Made by a program: the position numbers and the translations under genes
Notes under the pieces: model-generated
Databases searched by the model: none
The model's input: only the letters and a program-made list of their open reading frames with translations
Told to the model about the DNA's origin: nothing
NCBI RefSeq assembly: GCF_900115695.1
Contig: NZ_FOXK01000005.1
Location: 186,001-250,000, forward strand
Direction of reading: 5' to 3'
DNA: 64,000 nt
Source of the DNA: Ectopseudomonas toyotomiensis
GTDB lineage: Bacteria; Pseudomonadota; Gammaproteobacteria; Pseudomonadales; Pseudomonadaceae
Part shown: positions 29,925 through 38,175 of the stretch, piece after piece
Position numbering within the stretch: position 1 is the stretch's first letter
Layout of the letters: each line of letters opens with the position of its first letter

Positions 29925-30326
29925 TCAGCGTCGCGGCGGGACCGGACGAGTGCGGCCACTACCATCGATGGCGACGAACACGAATACCGCTTCGGTGACC
30001 TTGCGCCACTCGTTGGACAGCGGATCGTCGCTCCACACCTCGACCATCATCTGAATCGAACTGCGGCCGATCTCCAGTGCCTGGGTGTAGAACGAGAGCT
30101 GAGCACCTACCGATACCGGTACCAGAAAGGCCATGCGATCGATGGCGACGGTCGCCACGCGGCCACCTGCAACCTTGCTCGCCATCGCAGTGCCGGCGAG
30201 ATCCATCTGCGATACCAGCCAGCCACCGTAGATATCACCGAAACCATTGGTCTCGCGCGGCAACGCAGTGATCTGCAGGGCGAGGTCACCCTGGGGAATC
30301 GGGTCTTCCTGTTCGTAGTCGTTCAT
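29925..30326 (-). CDS. Acyl-CoA thioesterase, hotdog fold (YciA-like)
   Basis: From the ATG at 30326 the protein has 133 residues, the usual size of YciA-type thioesterases. NGFGDIYGGWLVSQMDLAGTAMA carries the catalytic Asp/Gly region of the family, followed by RVATVAIDRMAFLVPVSVG. It hydrolyses acyl-CoA in the cytoplasm. The frame stays open a further 50 codons upstream with no family similarity or ribosome binding site, so the later Met was chosen. The ribosome binding site is weak. Confidence 0.9.
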   Translation of the reverse strand: MNDYEQEDPIPQGDLALQITALPRETNGFGDIYGGWLVSQMDLAGTAMASKVAGGRVATVAIDRMAFLVPVSVGAQLSFYTQALEIGRSSIQMMVEVWSDDPLSNEWRKVTEAVFVFVAIDGSGRTRPVPPRR

Positions 30327-30651
30327 CGGTTCGAGACTCGCGGCGCGGTTGTTGTTCTGGGCGCGGAACCCGCATGGCACACGGGCGCAGCGAGTATACC
30401 GACTGTGCAGTCGACGAGCGACCACTCTGGCGGGGCGTAAAACGTCACAACCCATGCCGGGTCGGGCAAAACGCACGACCGGGCAAACCTCGTTCGGGCA
30501 GTATGCCTGCCTCCCAAGACCTTATAGAAAACATAAGCCAATGATTTAAAAGGTTTTTATAAAAACAAAAAGTCTGGCACGGGTGCTGCAATGTTCCCAG
30601 TGGGTGACCGGTCATGCACCGGTTGCAATGCAGAACAAGGAAGAGACGGAT
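30327..30651. other. AT-rich divergent intergenic region
   Basis: The region separates the thioesterase (minus) from the small membrane genes (plus). Its right half is strikingly AT-rich (about 30520-30572) and holds CTTAT at 30521 paired with ATAAG at 30533. The sigma-54-like site at 30575-30590 follows. Nothing in it looks coding. Confidence 0.55.
30575..30590 (+). promoter_or_regulatory. Candidate sigma-54 (-24/-12) promoter
   Basis: TGGCACGGGTGCTGCA matches TGGCAC-N5-TTGCA with one change (C for the first T of TTGC). GG at 30576-30577 and GC at 30588-30589 have the required 10-base gap. Transcription would begin near 30601, 51 bases before the small membrane protein gene. An AT-rich stretch just upstream could take IHF. 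Confidence 0.6.
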
Positions 30652-30897
30652 ATGCCACGAACCCGAGCTATTCGCCTCCAACGCAACAGGAGAATCGCCA
30701 TGTGGATAGTTGCTCTGGTGCTCGCCACCTTGCTGCTTCTGCTCAGCCTGACGCTCGCCAGCGTTGTACTGATTGGCCAGACCCTGTGCGCGAGCCGCAA
30801 TACCGCCGAGCTGGAGCTGCCCACGGGCGCTGCGCCCCAGCCTCAGGACCCGAGCAACGCGCAAGACCCCTGGCCTGCCTGGGCCATTACCCACTGA
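30652..30897 (+). CDS. Small single-span membrane protein of unknown function
   Basis: The protein has 81 residues from the ATG at 30652: a basic N terminus ([16 protein letters not shown]), one hydrophobic helix ([25 protein letters not shown]), then a Pro- and Gln-rich tail ending [17 protein letters not shown] lies before this ATG. An in-frame ATG at 30700 has an even better AGGAG at 8 bases, giving a 65-residue product. Either start keeps the membrane segment. It is followed by the UPF0391 and Ivy genes in what looks like one transcript from the sigma-54-like site. I do not recognise a family. Confidence 0.6.
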   Translation: MPRTRAIRLQRNRRIAMWIVALVLATLLLLLSLTLASVVLIGQTLCASRNTAELELPTGAAPQPQDPSNAQDPWPAWAITH

Positions 30898-30916
30898 TCC
30901 ATCGAGGAGAAACATC

Positions 30917-31081
30917 ATGCTTAGTTGGGCAGTCACTTTCCTGATCATCGCCATCATCGCTGCAGTATTGGGCTTCGGTGGTATCGCCGGCACTGCTGCA
31001 GGTATCGCCAAGATCCTATTCGTGGTGTTCCTGGTGCTGTTCATCGTCTCGTTCGTCATGGGCCGCCGCCCGCGTCTTTAG
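30917..31081 (+). CDS. UPF0391/DUF1328 small membrane protein
   Basis: The product has 54 residues and starts [20 protein letters not shown]. It continues [29 protein letters not shown] and ends RRPRL. This is the full length and pattern of the UPF0391 family: two hydrophobic helices around a Gly-rich [11 protein letters not shown] turn. Members are stress-associated inner-membrane proteins without a known reaction. AGGAGA precedes the ATG. The gene lies 19 bp after the previous one and 10 bp before the Ivy gene. Confidence 0.93.
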   Translation: MLSWAVTFLIIAIIAAVLGFGGIAGTAAGIAKILFVVFLVLFIVSFVMGRRPRL

Positions 31082-31091
31082 GGAGAGATAG

Positions 31092-31553
31092 ATGCAGTCG
31101 ATTCACGCCATTGCTGCCGCCCTGCTGATGGGCGGCGCCCTGGCGGCTCAGGCCGCCGACCGCGACACCAGTTTCCATCCAGGCGAGTTGCTGACCAGCA
31201 ACGACGAGTACCGCCAAGCCTGGCAGGACCTGGTAAAGGATGAAGAGCGCCTGCCGGACTGGCTGATCAATCTCAGCGGCCTTTCTACCCCCATGCAGGC
31301 AGTGGAAGCCGACAGTGATCGCTATCTGGTCGGCCAGATCTGCGAAGCGCACAGATGTTTCGGACAGCGCGCCTATGTCGCCTTCGAATGGGAAGACGAC
31401 GAAGCCTATGCCCTGTACTTGCAGGTGCCCGATGGTCTGCCCGAGGATCGCGCGCCCAGTGAACACGCCAGCCTGCGCTGGTTGGGCGACCCGGACGAGG
31501 AGGTCCAGCAGATGCTGATGGAACAGCTGCGCAGCGATCCAAACTGGTATTGA
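31092..31553 (+). CDS. ivy: Ivy-family lysozyme inhibitor, periplasmic
   Basis: The product has 153 residues with a signal peptide cleaved near AQA-AD (about residue 21). The mature part shows the Ivy pattern: YRQAWQDLVKDEERLPDWL, then YLVGQICEAHRCFGQRAYVAF with the two cysteines that flank the inhibitory loop, and a C-terminal LRWLGDPDEEVQQ. Ivy proteins block vertebrate c-type lysozyme in the periplasm and may also limit lytic transglycosylases. GGGAGAG precedes the ATG. Placement after two small membrane protein genes suggests a cell-envelope stress unit. Confidence 0.88.
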   Translation: MQSIHAIAAALLMGGALAAQAADRDTSFHPGELLTSNDEYRQAWQDLVKDEERLPDWLINLSGLSTPMQAVEADSDRYLVGQICEAHRCFGQRAYVAFEWEDDEAYALYLQVPDGLPEDRAPSEHASLRWLGDPDEEVQQMLMEQLRSDPNWY

Positions 31554-31710
31554 GTGACGACAGTTTACCGGCTGTCCCATAGATACTGCCGGCACGTTAT
31601 CATCCCCCGCCATAACGGCATGCCCTCCTTCATCCGGCGCTTCGCGCCACCTTTCCCGCAGGGAGAAGGACACCAAGGAAGGCGTCGCCGGCCAATCTAG
31701 GGGGATTGCA

Positions 31711-32940
31711 ATGCTCAATGGCCTGTGGCTGAGCTTTTTTCTGCTGGGAGCCGCTGCAGCTCTGGCACGCTGGCTGATCGGCGGCGACGCCACGGTGTTT
31801 GGCGCCATGGTCGAAAGCCTGTTCGCCATGGCCAAGCTCTCGGTGGAGCTGATGGTGGTGCTGTTCGGCACTCTGACGCTGTGGTTGGGGTTGCTGCGCA
31901 TCGCCGAGAAGGCTGGACTGGTCGATCTGCTCGCACGCCTTCTGGGCCCCTTGTTCGCCCGCCTGATGCCGGAAGTGCCACGGGGCCATCCGGCGCTCGG
32001 ACTGATCAGCATGAACTTCGCCGCCAATGGCCTGGGCCTGGACAACGCCGCCACCCCCATCGGCCTCAAGGCCATGCGCGCCCTGCAGGATCTCAACCCC
32101 AGCGCCACCACGGCGAGCAACGCGCAGATCCTCTTCCTGGTACTCAACACCTCATCGCTGACCCTGCTGCCGGTATCGATCTTCATGTACCGCGTGCAGC
32201 AAGGCGCCGAAGATCCCACCCTGGTGTTTCTGCCCATCCTCCTCGCGACCAGCGCCTCGACCCTGGCCGGCCTGCTGGCAGTGTCAGTGATGCAGCGCCT
32301 GCGCCTGTGGGACCCGGTAGTGCTGGCCTACCTGATTCCATCCGCGCTGCTGCTGGGCGGCTTCATGGCCTTGCTCGCCGGCATGAGCGCCACGGCCCTG
32401 GCGGCGCTGTCATCGCTGCTCGGTAACCTCACCCTGTTCGGCCTGATCCTGCTGTTCCTGGTGGTCGGCGCACTGCGCAAGGTGGCGGTGTACGAGAGCT
32501 TCATCGAAGGCGCCAAGGAAGGGTTCGATGTGGCCAAGAGTCTGCTGCCCTATCTGGTCGCCATGCTCTGCGCCATCGGCGTGCTGCGCGCATCCGGCGC
32601 GCTGGATTTCGGCCTCGACGGCATTCGCTGGCTGATCGAAGCGCTGGGCTGGGATACCCGTTTCGTCGACGCCCTGCCCACTGCGCTGATGAAACCCTTC
32701 TCCGGTGGTGCCGCACGCGCCATGCTGATCGAAACCATGGAGAACTTCGGCGTCGACAGCTTTCCGGCGCTGGTTGCGGCCACGGTGCAGGGCAGTACCG
32801 AGACTACCTTCTACGTGCTGGCGGTGTACTTTGGCGCGGTCGGCCTGCAGCGCGCCCGCCATGCCGTGGGCTGCGCCCTGATCGCCGATGCGGCCGGAAT
32901 CATCGCCGCCATCGGTGTGTGCTACTGGTTCTTCGGCTGA
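31711..32940 (+). CDS. SpmA/SpmB-like membrane protein with nucleoside-recognition (Gate) domains
   Basis: This 409-residue membrane protein looks like a fusion of spore-maturation proteins A and B. The first half has MNFAANGLGLDNAATPIGLKAM and the SpmA-like membrane helices; the second half has AIGVLRASGALDF, LMKPFSGGAARAM and a VQGSTETTFYVLAVYFGAVG block of SpmB. Such fusions occur in non-sporulating proteobacteria and their substrate is not established. AGGGGGA precedes the ATG at 31711. It stands alone, with 157 bp of non-coding DNA before it. Confidence 0.9.
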   Translation: MLNGLWLSFFLLGAAAALARWLIGGDATVFGAMVESLFAMAKLSVELMVVLFGTLTLWLGLLRIAEKAGLVDLLARLLGPLFARLMPEVPRGHPALGLISMNFAANGLGLDNAATPIGLKAMRALQDLNPSATTASNAQILFLVLNTSSLTLLPVSIFMYRVQQGAEDPTLVFLPILLATSASTLAGLLAVSVMQRLRLWDPVVLAYLIPSALLLGGFMALLAGMSATALAALSSLLGNLTLFGLILLFLVVGALRKVAVYESFIEGAKEGFDVAKSLLPYLVAMLCAIGVLRASGALDFGLDGIRWLIEALGWDTRFVDALPTALMKPFSGGAARAMLIETMENFGVDSFPALVAATVQGSTETTFYVLAVYFGAVGLQRARHAVGCALIADAAGIIAAIGVCYWFFG

Positions 32941-32961
32941 TCGTCTTCGCGCTGGGGCGGC

Positions 32962-33546
32962 TCAATCGGCGCCCAACCCCAGCTTGTCACCCGCCCAGCT
33001 CAGCAACGGATCGGTGTGCTGGTATTCACGCAACGCCAGCAGCTTGGGCGCGATGAACGCTTCGAAGTCCTCGGGCTGCTCGAAATACACCCCGGTGAAG
33101 ATGGTGAACATCGACTTGTTGCCGACCGTGGCATAGAACAGGTTGCCCACCGGTTCACCGTCCTGGGTCAGCAGCTTGAGGCTGGCGCGACTGGCCAGCT
33201 TGGTTTCCAGCGGTAGATCCTGCTGCACCAGCCCGCTGTCACGCAGGCCTAACGAGGCGCCGAACGTCTCGGCGTAACTGGTCATCAGCGCATCAGCGGC
33301 GCGCGGATAGAGAGAGACACCGCTGTAGAGATAGAACCAGTCGCTGCCCTCGCTCTCGAAACTGAGGTCGATGCTGCGCGCAGCGTAGGTCACCAGCTTC
33401 TCGTAGTGCCCTTCGTCCGGCGCCTCGTAAACGGCGAAATCCTCACCGCTGAGCAGCAGGCGGCGTTCCTCGGCAAGTGGCGGTTCGTTGTCGATGCAGC
33501 CGCCAAGCGACAGCGCGACGAACAACACCAGCAGCATCCTGAACAT
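32962..33546 (-). CDS. Putative lipoprotein of unknown function
   Basis: From the ATG at 33546 this is a 194-residue protein with a lipoprotein signal (MFRMLLVLFVALSLGGC, lipobox LGGC) and a GGGAGG ribosome binding site. The mature part is acidic and shows no family I can name; YFEQPEDFEAFIAPKLLALREYQH and KSMFTIFTGVYF are distinctive. The frame is open for 47 codons more upstream without support. The gene is convergent with the SpmA/SpmB-like gene, 21 bp apart. Confidence 0.78.
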   Translation of the reverse strand: MFRMLLVLFVALSLGGCIDNEPPLAEERRLLLSGEDFAVYEAPDEGHYEKLVTYAARSIDLSFESEGSDWFYLYSGVSLYPRAADALMTSYAETFGASLGLRDSGLVQQDLPLETKLASRASLKLLTQDGEPVGNLFYATVGNKSMFTIFTGVYFEQPEDFEAFIAPKLLALREYQHTDPLLSWAGDKLGLGAD

Positions 33547-33804
33547 GACTATCCTCCCTGAATAAGCGCGGCCAGCTTGCCTGATCCTCGCCTCTGTGGC
33601 CAGCCGCAACCCCTCGTGGCTGTGCGCAGTACCACAGCCTCCGTGCGCCTGGCGTAAATCGCCACGGCCGCTGGCGACTTCTGCCATTGTCAGCTGGCGG
33701 TCGTCTGCCTAGCCTGGCGTCGGTAAAAACCATAATCACAAGGCCCGCTTCTCAAAGGGCCACGTCCGTCGTACCGGCGCTCTTCCGGTATTTGAACGGA
33801 CCGG

Positions 33805-33824
33805 GGCGGATATCAGTATCCGCC
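33805..33824 (+). other. Perfect stem-loop abutting the epimerase ribosome binding site
   Basis: GGCGGATA-TCAG-TATCCGCC forms an 8-bp stem with a 4-base loop and ends directly at the GGGAGG site (33825-33830) of the next gene. No T run follows, so it is not a terminator. It could hold the site open, act as an RNA stabiliser, or be a protein site in DNA. Confidence 0.5.
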
Positions 33825-33835
33825 GGGAGGCAATC

Positions 33836-34813
33836 ATGCGCGTTCTGATCACCGGTGCTGCCGGCTTCATCGGCCATCAGCTGCTCGACGAACTGGCCAT
33901 CCAGCACCCCGAATGGACACTGATCGCCGCAGACATCCGCCCCCTCGCCAGCCAAGGGCTGAAAGCCAACGTCGAGCCGGTGCTGCTGGACATGGGCCGC
34001 CCGGCACAGGTGCGTGCCTGCATCAGCGGCTGGAAACCGGATGCAATCGTCCACCTGGCCACGGTGATCCGCCCACCACGCCATATGAGCGAAGCCCACC
34101 TGCACGCCATCGAGGTCGGTGGTACCCAATGCCTGGTCGATAGCGCACTCGCCAACGGTGTGCGCCAACTGGTGCTCACCAGCTCCGGCGCAGCCTATGG
34201 CTATGCCGCGGACAATGCCGAATGGATCGACGAAGACCAGCCGCTACGTGGCCACCCGCATTTCGCCTACGCCAAGCACAAACTGGAAATCGAACAACTG
34301 TTGGCGCGCTGCCGCGAGCAGCACCCGCAACTGCGTCAACTGGTGCTGCGCCCCGGCACCATCCTTGGCAAACGCCTGAATAACCCGATCAGCGACTTGT
34401 TCAAGAAACGCACGGTTCTGGGCGTGCTCGGCCACAGCAGCCGTTTCGTGTTCATCTGGGAGCAGGACGTGGTCGGCATCATCCGCCAGGGCCTGGAAGA
34501 GAACCGCGAAGGCATCTACAACCTGGCCGGCGATGGCGCGTTGAGCCTCAAGGAAATCGCCGAGATCCTCGGCAAACCCTACCGGCCGCTACCGGCGCCG
34601 CTGCTCAGTGGCGCGCTGCGCCTGCTCAAGCCACTGGGGCTGAGCCAGTACGGCCCGGAGCAACTGGATTTTCTGCGCTACCGACCGGTGCTGGCCAACC
34701 AGCGCCTGAAGGAGGAGTTCGGCTACCAACCGCGCTATTCAAGCCGCGAAGCCTTCTACGCCTTCCTCGCCGCCCAAGGCATCAGCTACCACTCAAGCGA
34801 AAGCCAATCTTGA
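33836..34813 (+). CDS. NAD-dependent epimerase/dehydratase family protein
   Basis: This 325-residue protein has an N-terminal Rossmann GAAGFIG (residues 7-13) and the extended-SDR active site: SSGAAYG and Y-x-x-x-K as YAKHK near residue 142. Other family parts are NLAGDGALSLKEIAEIL and a C-terminal RYRPVLANQRLKEEFGY, typical of sugar-nucleotide or steroid-like epimerases. The substrate cannot be told from the sequence. It has a GGGAGG ribosome binding site. Its 3' end overlaps the convergent dodecin gene by 32 bp. Confidence 0.88.
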   Translation: MRVLITGAAGFIGHQLLDELAIQHPEWTLIAADIRPLASQGLKANVEPVLLDMGRPAQVRACISGWKPDAIVHLATVIRPPRHMSEAHLHAIEVGGTQCLVDSALANGVRQLVLTSSGAAYGYAADNAEWIDEDQPLRGHPHFAYAKHKLEIEQLLARCREQHPQLRQLVLRPGTILGKRLNNPISDLFKKRTVLGVLGHSSRFVFIWEQDVVGIIRQGLEENREGIYNLAGDGALSLKEIAEILGKPYRPLPAPLLSGALRLLKPLGLSQYGPEQLDFLRYRPVLANQRLKEEFGYQPRYSSREAFYAFLAAQGISYHSSESQS

Positions 34814-34997
34814 GCGTGACCTGGTAGTGACCCACCTTGCCATTCTCGATATGGCCACGGGTGTCGACGACCTCGAACCAGTCCATGTTGCGCACGCTCT
34901 TGGCGCATTCGGCCAGGGCGTTCTCGATGGCCTCCTCGATGCTGGTGCGGGACGAGCCGACGATCTCGATCTTCTTGTAGGTGTGGTGGTTGGACAT
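34782..34997 (-). CDS. Dodecin (flavin-binding protein)
   Basis: This 71-residue protein starts MSNHHTYKKIEIVGSSRTS and contains IENALAECAKSVRNMDWFEV and GHYQVTLKIGFRL, the complete dodecin fold. Dodecins assemble into hollow dodecamers that store flavins or coenzyme A. Trp in NMDWFEV is the residue that stacks on flavin. The ATG at 34997 was chosen from family length; a longer frame to 35336 has no support. It is convergent with the epimerase gene and shares 32 bp of coding sequence with it. Confidence 0.93.
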   Translation of the reverse strand: MSNHHTYKKIEIVGSSRTSIEEAIENALAECAKSVRNMDWFEVVDTRGHIENGKVGHYQVTLKIGFRLSGS

Positions 34998-35062
34998 GTC
35001 ATTGCTCCACTGTGGCTTTACTACCAGCCTAGACCAGCAGCCAGAGCACGCGCCGAAATGAC

Positions 35063-35950
35063 CTAACCCCGTAGCTCGCGCTCCAGCCAGCGCGCCAGTT
35101 GCTGGGCGCGGCCGTCCCGCGCGCGACCAGGCACCCACAACGCCAGGCGCGCCGGCGTTTCGACGAAGCCCCAAGGCGCGACCAGGCGACCAGCGGCCAG
35201 GTCGTCGGCTACCAGCATCTGCGGGGCGATAGCCACACCGAGGCCCGCCGCGGCGGCCTCCAGCAGATAGTAGAGATGTTCGAAGCCCTGCCCATGCTGC
35301 AGCTTGTGCGAGTCGAGCCCTTGCGCAAGGGCCCATTGCGGCCAGGCCTGGGGGCGCGACGCGGTATGCAGCAGCGGCTCATCCAGCAAGGCGGCCGCGG
35401 GCGCCGAACCGAGCTGCTCATAACTGGCGTAGCGTGGGCTCAGCACCGGGCCGATGCGCTCTACGCCCAGCTCGTATACCTGCATGTCCACCGGCCAGGG
35501 CGGGCTGGCGAAGCACAGGGTGGCATCCACTCCAGGGCGACGCGGGTCCAGTTCGCCCTCGCTGGCGGATAACTGCAGGCGCAGTTCCGGTAACTCGCGA
35601 TTGAGTCGATCCAGACGTGGGATAAACCAGCGTGCCAGCAGGCTGCCGGGGCAACCGAGGACGAAGGGTGCATCGTCCTGGCGCTGGCGCAGCTCGGCAC
35701 AGACGCCGCGCAGGCGCTCGAAGGCATCGCTTGCCGCATCACGCAGGCGCACTCCGGCATCGGTGAGTTTCACGCCGCGACCATCCTTGTCGAACAGGCT
35801 GACCCCAAGCTGTTCCTCCAACGCACGAATCTGCCGACTGATCGCGCCGTGGGTAACATGCAGCTCCTCGCCCGCACGGCTGACACTCTGGAGGCGTGCG
35901 GCGGCTTCAAAAGCGCGCAGGGCGTTCAGCGGGGGCAGTTCTCGGCTCAT
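35063..35950 (-). CDS. trpI: LysR-type tryptophan synthase regulator TrpI
   Basis: This 295-residue LysR protein has an N-terminal helix-turn-helix ([42 protein letters not shown]) and a C-terminal effector domain. It closely resembles Pseudomonas TrpI ([44 protein letters not shown]). It lies divergent from trpBA, the diagnostic arrangement in Pseudomonas. In this genus TrpI activates trpBA in response to indoleglycerol phosphate. The 131-bp region between the two contains a LysR-type palindrome and promoter, listed separately. Confidence 0.95.
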   Translation of the reverse strand: MSRELPPLNALRAFEAAARLQSVSRAGEELHVTHGAISRQIRALEEQLGVSLFDKDGRGVKLTDAGVRLRDAASDAFERLRGVCAELRQRQDDAPFVLGCPGSLLARWFIPRLDRLNRELPELRLQLSASEGELDPRRPGVDATLCFASPPWPVDMQVYELGVERIGPVLSPRYASYEQLGSAPAAALLDEPLLHTASRPQAWPQWALAQGLDSHKLQHGQGFEHLYYLLEAAAAGLGVAIAPQMLVADDLAAGRLVAPWGFVETPARLALWVPGRARDGRAQQLARWLERELRG

Positions 35951-35966
35951 TTACTTGTGACTTTTA

Positions 35967-35978
35967 CTGACATGTCAG
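35967..35978. promoter_or_regulatory. Candidate TrpI binding palindrome in the trpI-trpB region
   Basis: CTGACATGTCAG is a perfect 12-bp palindrome, and T at 35965 with A at 35977 gives the T-N11-A spacing of LysR sites. It is centred about 55 bases before the predicted trpB transcription start, a usual activator position. Confidence 0.6.
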
Positions 35979-35992
35979 GGCAATCTAATCGC

Positions 35993-36020
35993 TTTTCAGC
36001 CTGTCCGCCAGGGGTAGAAT
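35993..36020 (+). promoter_or_regulatory. trpB: Predicted trpBA promoter
   Basis: TTTTCA at 35993-35998 and TAGAAT at 36015-36020 are separated by 16 bases. The -35 is weak, as expected for an activator-dependent promoter. A CTGCCC/GGGCAG hairpin (36040-36057) follows in the leader, just before the AGGAG site of trpB. Confidence 0.5.
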
Positions 36021-36081
36021 GGCGCCATTGCCAATCCTCCTGCCCGCTTGTGGGCAGAGGAGCCCAGACAGGAGCTCGATC

Positions 36082-37296
36082 ATGACCTCATTTCGCACCG
36101 GCCCCGACGCTCGCGGCCTGTTCGGCCGCTTCGGCGGTCAATTCGTCGCCGAAACCCTGATGCCGCTGATCAACTCGCTGGCCGCCGAATACGAGAAGGC
36201 CAAGAGCGATCCGGCCTTCCTCGACGAACTGGCCTACTTCCAGCGTGACTACATCGGCCGCGCCAGCCCGCTGTATTTCGCCGAGCGTCTGAGCCAGCAC
36301 TTCGGCGGGGCGAAGATCTACCTCAAGCGCGAAGACCTCAATCACACCGGCGCGCACAAGATCAACAACTGCATCGGCCAGATCCTCCTGGCCAAGCGCA
36401 TGGGCAAGCAGCGCATCATCGCCGAGACCGGCGCCGGCATGCACGGCGTGGCTACCGCCACCGTGGCCGCGCGCTTCGGCATGCAGTGCGTGGTGTACAT
36501 GGGCACCACCGACATCGACCGCCAGCAGGCCAACGTCTTCCGCATGAAGCTGCTCGGCGCCGAGGTGATCCCGGTAACCGCCGGCACCGGCACCCTCAAG
36601 GACGCCATGAACGAGGCCCTGCGCGACTGGGTGACCAACGTCCACAACACCTTCTACCTGATCGGCACTGCCGCCGGCCCGCATCCGTACCCGGCCATGG
36701 TGCGCGACTTCCAGTCGGTGATCGGCAACGAAGTGCGCGAGCAGATCCTCGAGAAGGAAGGGCGCCTGCCCGATTCGCTGGTGGCCTGCATCGGCGGCGG
36801 CTCCAACGCCATCGGCCTGTTCCACCCCTTCCTCGATGACCAAGGCGTGCAGATCGTAGGCGTCGAGGCCGCCGGCCACGGCATCGACACCGGCAAGCAT
36901 GCGGCGAGCATGGCTGGCGGCGCGCCGGGCGTGCTGCACGGCAATCGCACCTTCCTGCTGCAGGATGACGACGGCCAGATCACCGATGCCCACTCGATTT
37001 CCGCCGGCCTCGACTACCCCGGTGTCGGCCCGGAACACGCCTGGTTGCACGAGATCAAGCGCGTCGAATACGTGCCGATCAGCGATGACGAAGCCCTCGC
37101 AGCCTTCCACCAGTGCTGCCGCCTGGAAGGCATCATCCCGGCCCTGGAAAGCGCCCACGCGCTGGCCGAAGCCTTCAAACGCGCACCCAAGCTGCCCAAG
37201 GATCACCTGATGGTGATCAATCTGTCCGGTCGTGGCGACAAGGACATGCAGACCGTGATGCACCACATGCAGGACAACCAGGAGAAGCACGCATGA
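36082..37296 (+). CDS. trpB: Tryptophan synthase beta chain
   Basis: From the ATG at 36082 (AGGAG upstream) the protein has 404 residues. It condenses indole with L-serine using pyridoxal phosphate. The PLP lysine is K93 in HTGAHKINN; the phosphate-binding GGGSNAIG and other family segments are intact. The beta subunit pairs with TrpA in an alpha2-beta2 enzyme with an indole tunnel. The trpB stop overlaps the trpA start (ATGA), so the two are coupled. A longer frame to 36019 has no good start signal. It is divergent from trpI. Confidence 0.97.
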   Translation: MTSFRTGPDARGLFGRFGGQFVAETLMPLINSLAAEYEKAKSDPAFLDELAYFQRDYIGRASPLYFAERLSQHFGGAKIYLKREDLNHTGAHKINNCIGQILLAKRMGKQRIIAETGAGMHGVATATVAARFGMQCVVYMGTTDIDRQQANVFRMKLLGAEVIPVTAGTGTLKDAMNEALRDWVTNVHNTFYLIGTAAGPHPYPAMVRDFQSVIGNEVREQILEKEGRLPDSLVACIGGGSNAIGLFHPFLDDQGVQIVGVEAAGHGIDTGKHAASMAGGAPGVLHGNRTFLLQDDDGQITDAHSISAGLDYPGVGPEHAWLHEIKRVEYVPISDDEALAAFHQCCRLEGIIPALESAHALAEAFKRAPKLPKDHLMVINLSGRGDKDMQTVMHHMQDNQEKHA

Positions 37297-38102
37297 GCCG
37301 CCTGCAAAGCCGTTTTGCCGAACTGAAAGCGGAAAACCGCGCCGCGCTGGTGACCTTCATCACCGCCGGTGACCCCGACTACGCCACCTCGCTGAGCATC
37401 CTCAAGGGCCTGCCGGACGCCGGCGCCGACGTCATCGAGCTGGGTATGCCCTTCACCGACCCGATGGCCGATGGCCCGGCTATCCAGCTCGCCAACATTC
37501 GCGCGCTGGCCGGCAAGCAGGGCATGCAGCAGACGCTGCAGATGGTTCGTGAATTCCGTGAAGGCAACCAGAGCACGCCGCTGGTGCTGATGGGCTACTA
37601 CAACCCGATCTTCGTCTACGGCGTGGAGCGTTTCATCGCTGACGCCAAGGCCGCTGGAGTCGACGGGCTGATCGTGGTCGACCTGCCGCCGGAGCATAAC
37701 GACGAGTTGTGCGAACCGGCGCAGAGCGCAGGCATGGACTTCATCCGCCTGACCACCCCGACCACCGACGACGACCGCCTGCCCACGGTGCTGGCTGGCA
37801 GCTCCGGCTTCGTCTACTACGTGTCGGTGGCGGGTGTCACCGGCGCCGGAGCGGCGACCATGGATCACGTCGAAGAGGCAGTGGCGCGCCTGCGTCGCCA
37901 CACCGACCTGCCCGTGTGCATCGGCTTCGGCATCCGCACCCCGGAGCACGCCGCCGAAGTGGCCAAGCGCGCCGAGGGCGCGGTGGTTGGCTCGGCGCTG
38001 ATCGACAAGATCGCCGCAGCGCAAAGCCCGCAGCAGGCCATCGACGGCGTACTCGGCCTGTGCCGCGAACTGGCCGAAGGAGTGCGTGGCGCGCGGCGCT
38101 GA
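37293..38102 (+). CDS. trpA: Tryptophan synthase alpha chain
   Basis: This 269-residue TIM barrel cleaves indoleglycerol phosphate to indole and glyceraldehyde-3-phosphate. Catalytic Glu49 (VIELGMPF) and Asp60 (DPMADGP) are in the standard positions. [12 protein letters not shown] and [10 protein letters not shown] form the phosphate site. It starts at the ATG at 37293, overlapping the trpB stop. A rho-independent terminator follows 15 bp after the stop. Confidence 0.97.
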   Translation: MSRLQSRFAELKAENRAALVTFITAGDPDYATSLSILKGLPDAGADVIELGMPFTDPMADGPAIQLANIRALAGKQGMQQTLQMVREFREGNQSTPLVLMGYYNPIFVYGVERFIADAKAAGVDGLIVVDLPPEHNDELCEPAQSAGMDFIRLTTPTTDDDRLPTVLAGSSGFVYYVSVAGVTGAGAATMDHVEEAVARLRRHTDLPVCIGFGIRTPEHAAEVAKRAEGAVVGSALIDKIAAAQSPQQAIDGVLGLCRELAEGVRGARR

Positions 38103-38117
38103 TCGTCCTCGATGCAA

Positions 38118-38158
38118 AGAAAAACCGCTGCACCTGGCGACAGGGCAGCGGTTTTTTC
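38118..38158 (+). terminator. Rho-independent terminator of trpBA
   Basis: AAAACCGCTG at 38121-38130 pairs with CAGCGGTTTT beginning at 38146, ending in TTTTTT. The A run on the left strand lets it serve the convergent SulP gene as well. Confidence 0.88.
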
Positions 38159-38175
38159 GTTACGGCGCCAGCCGT

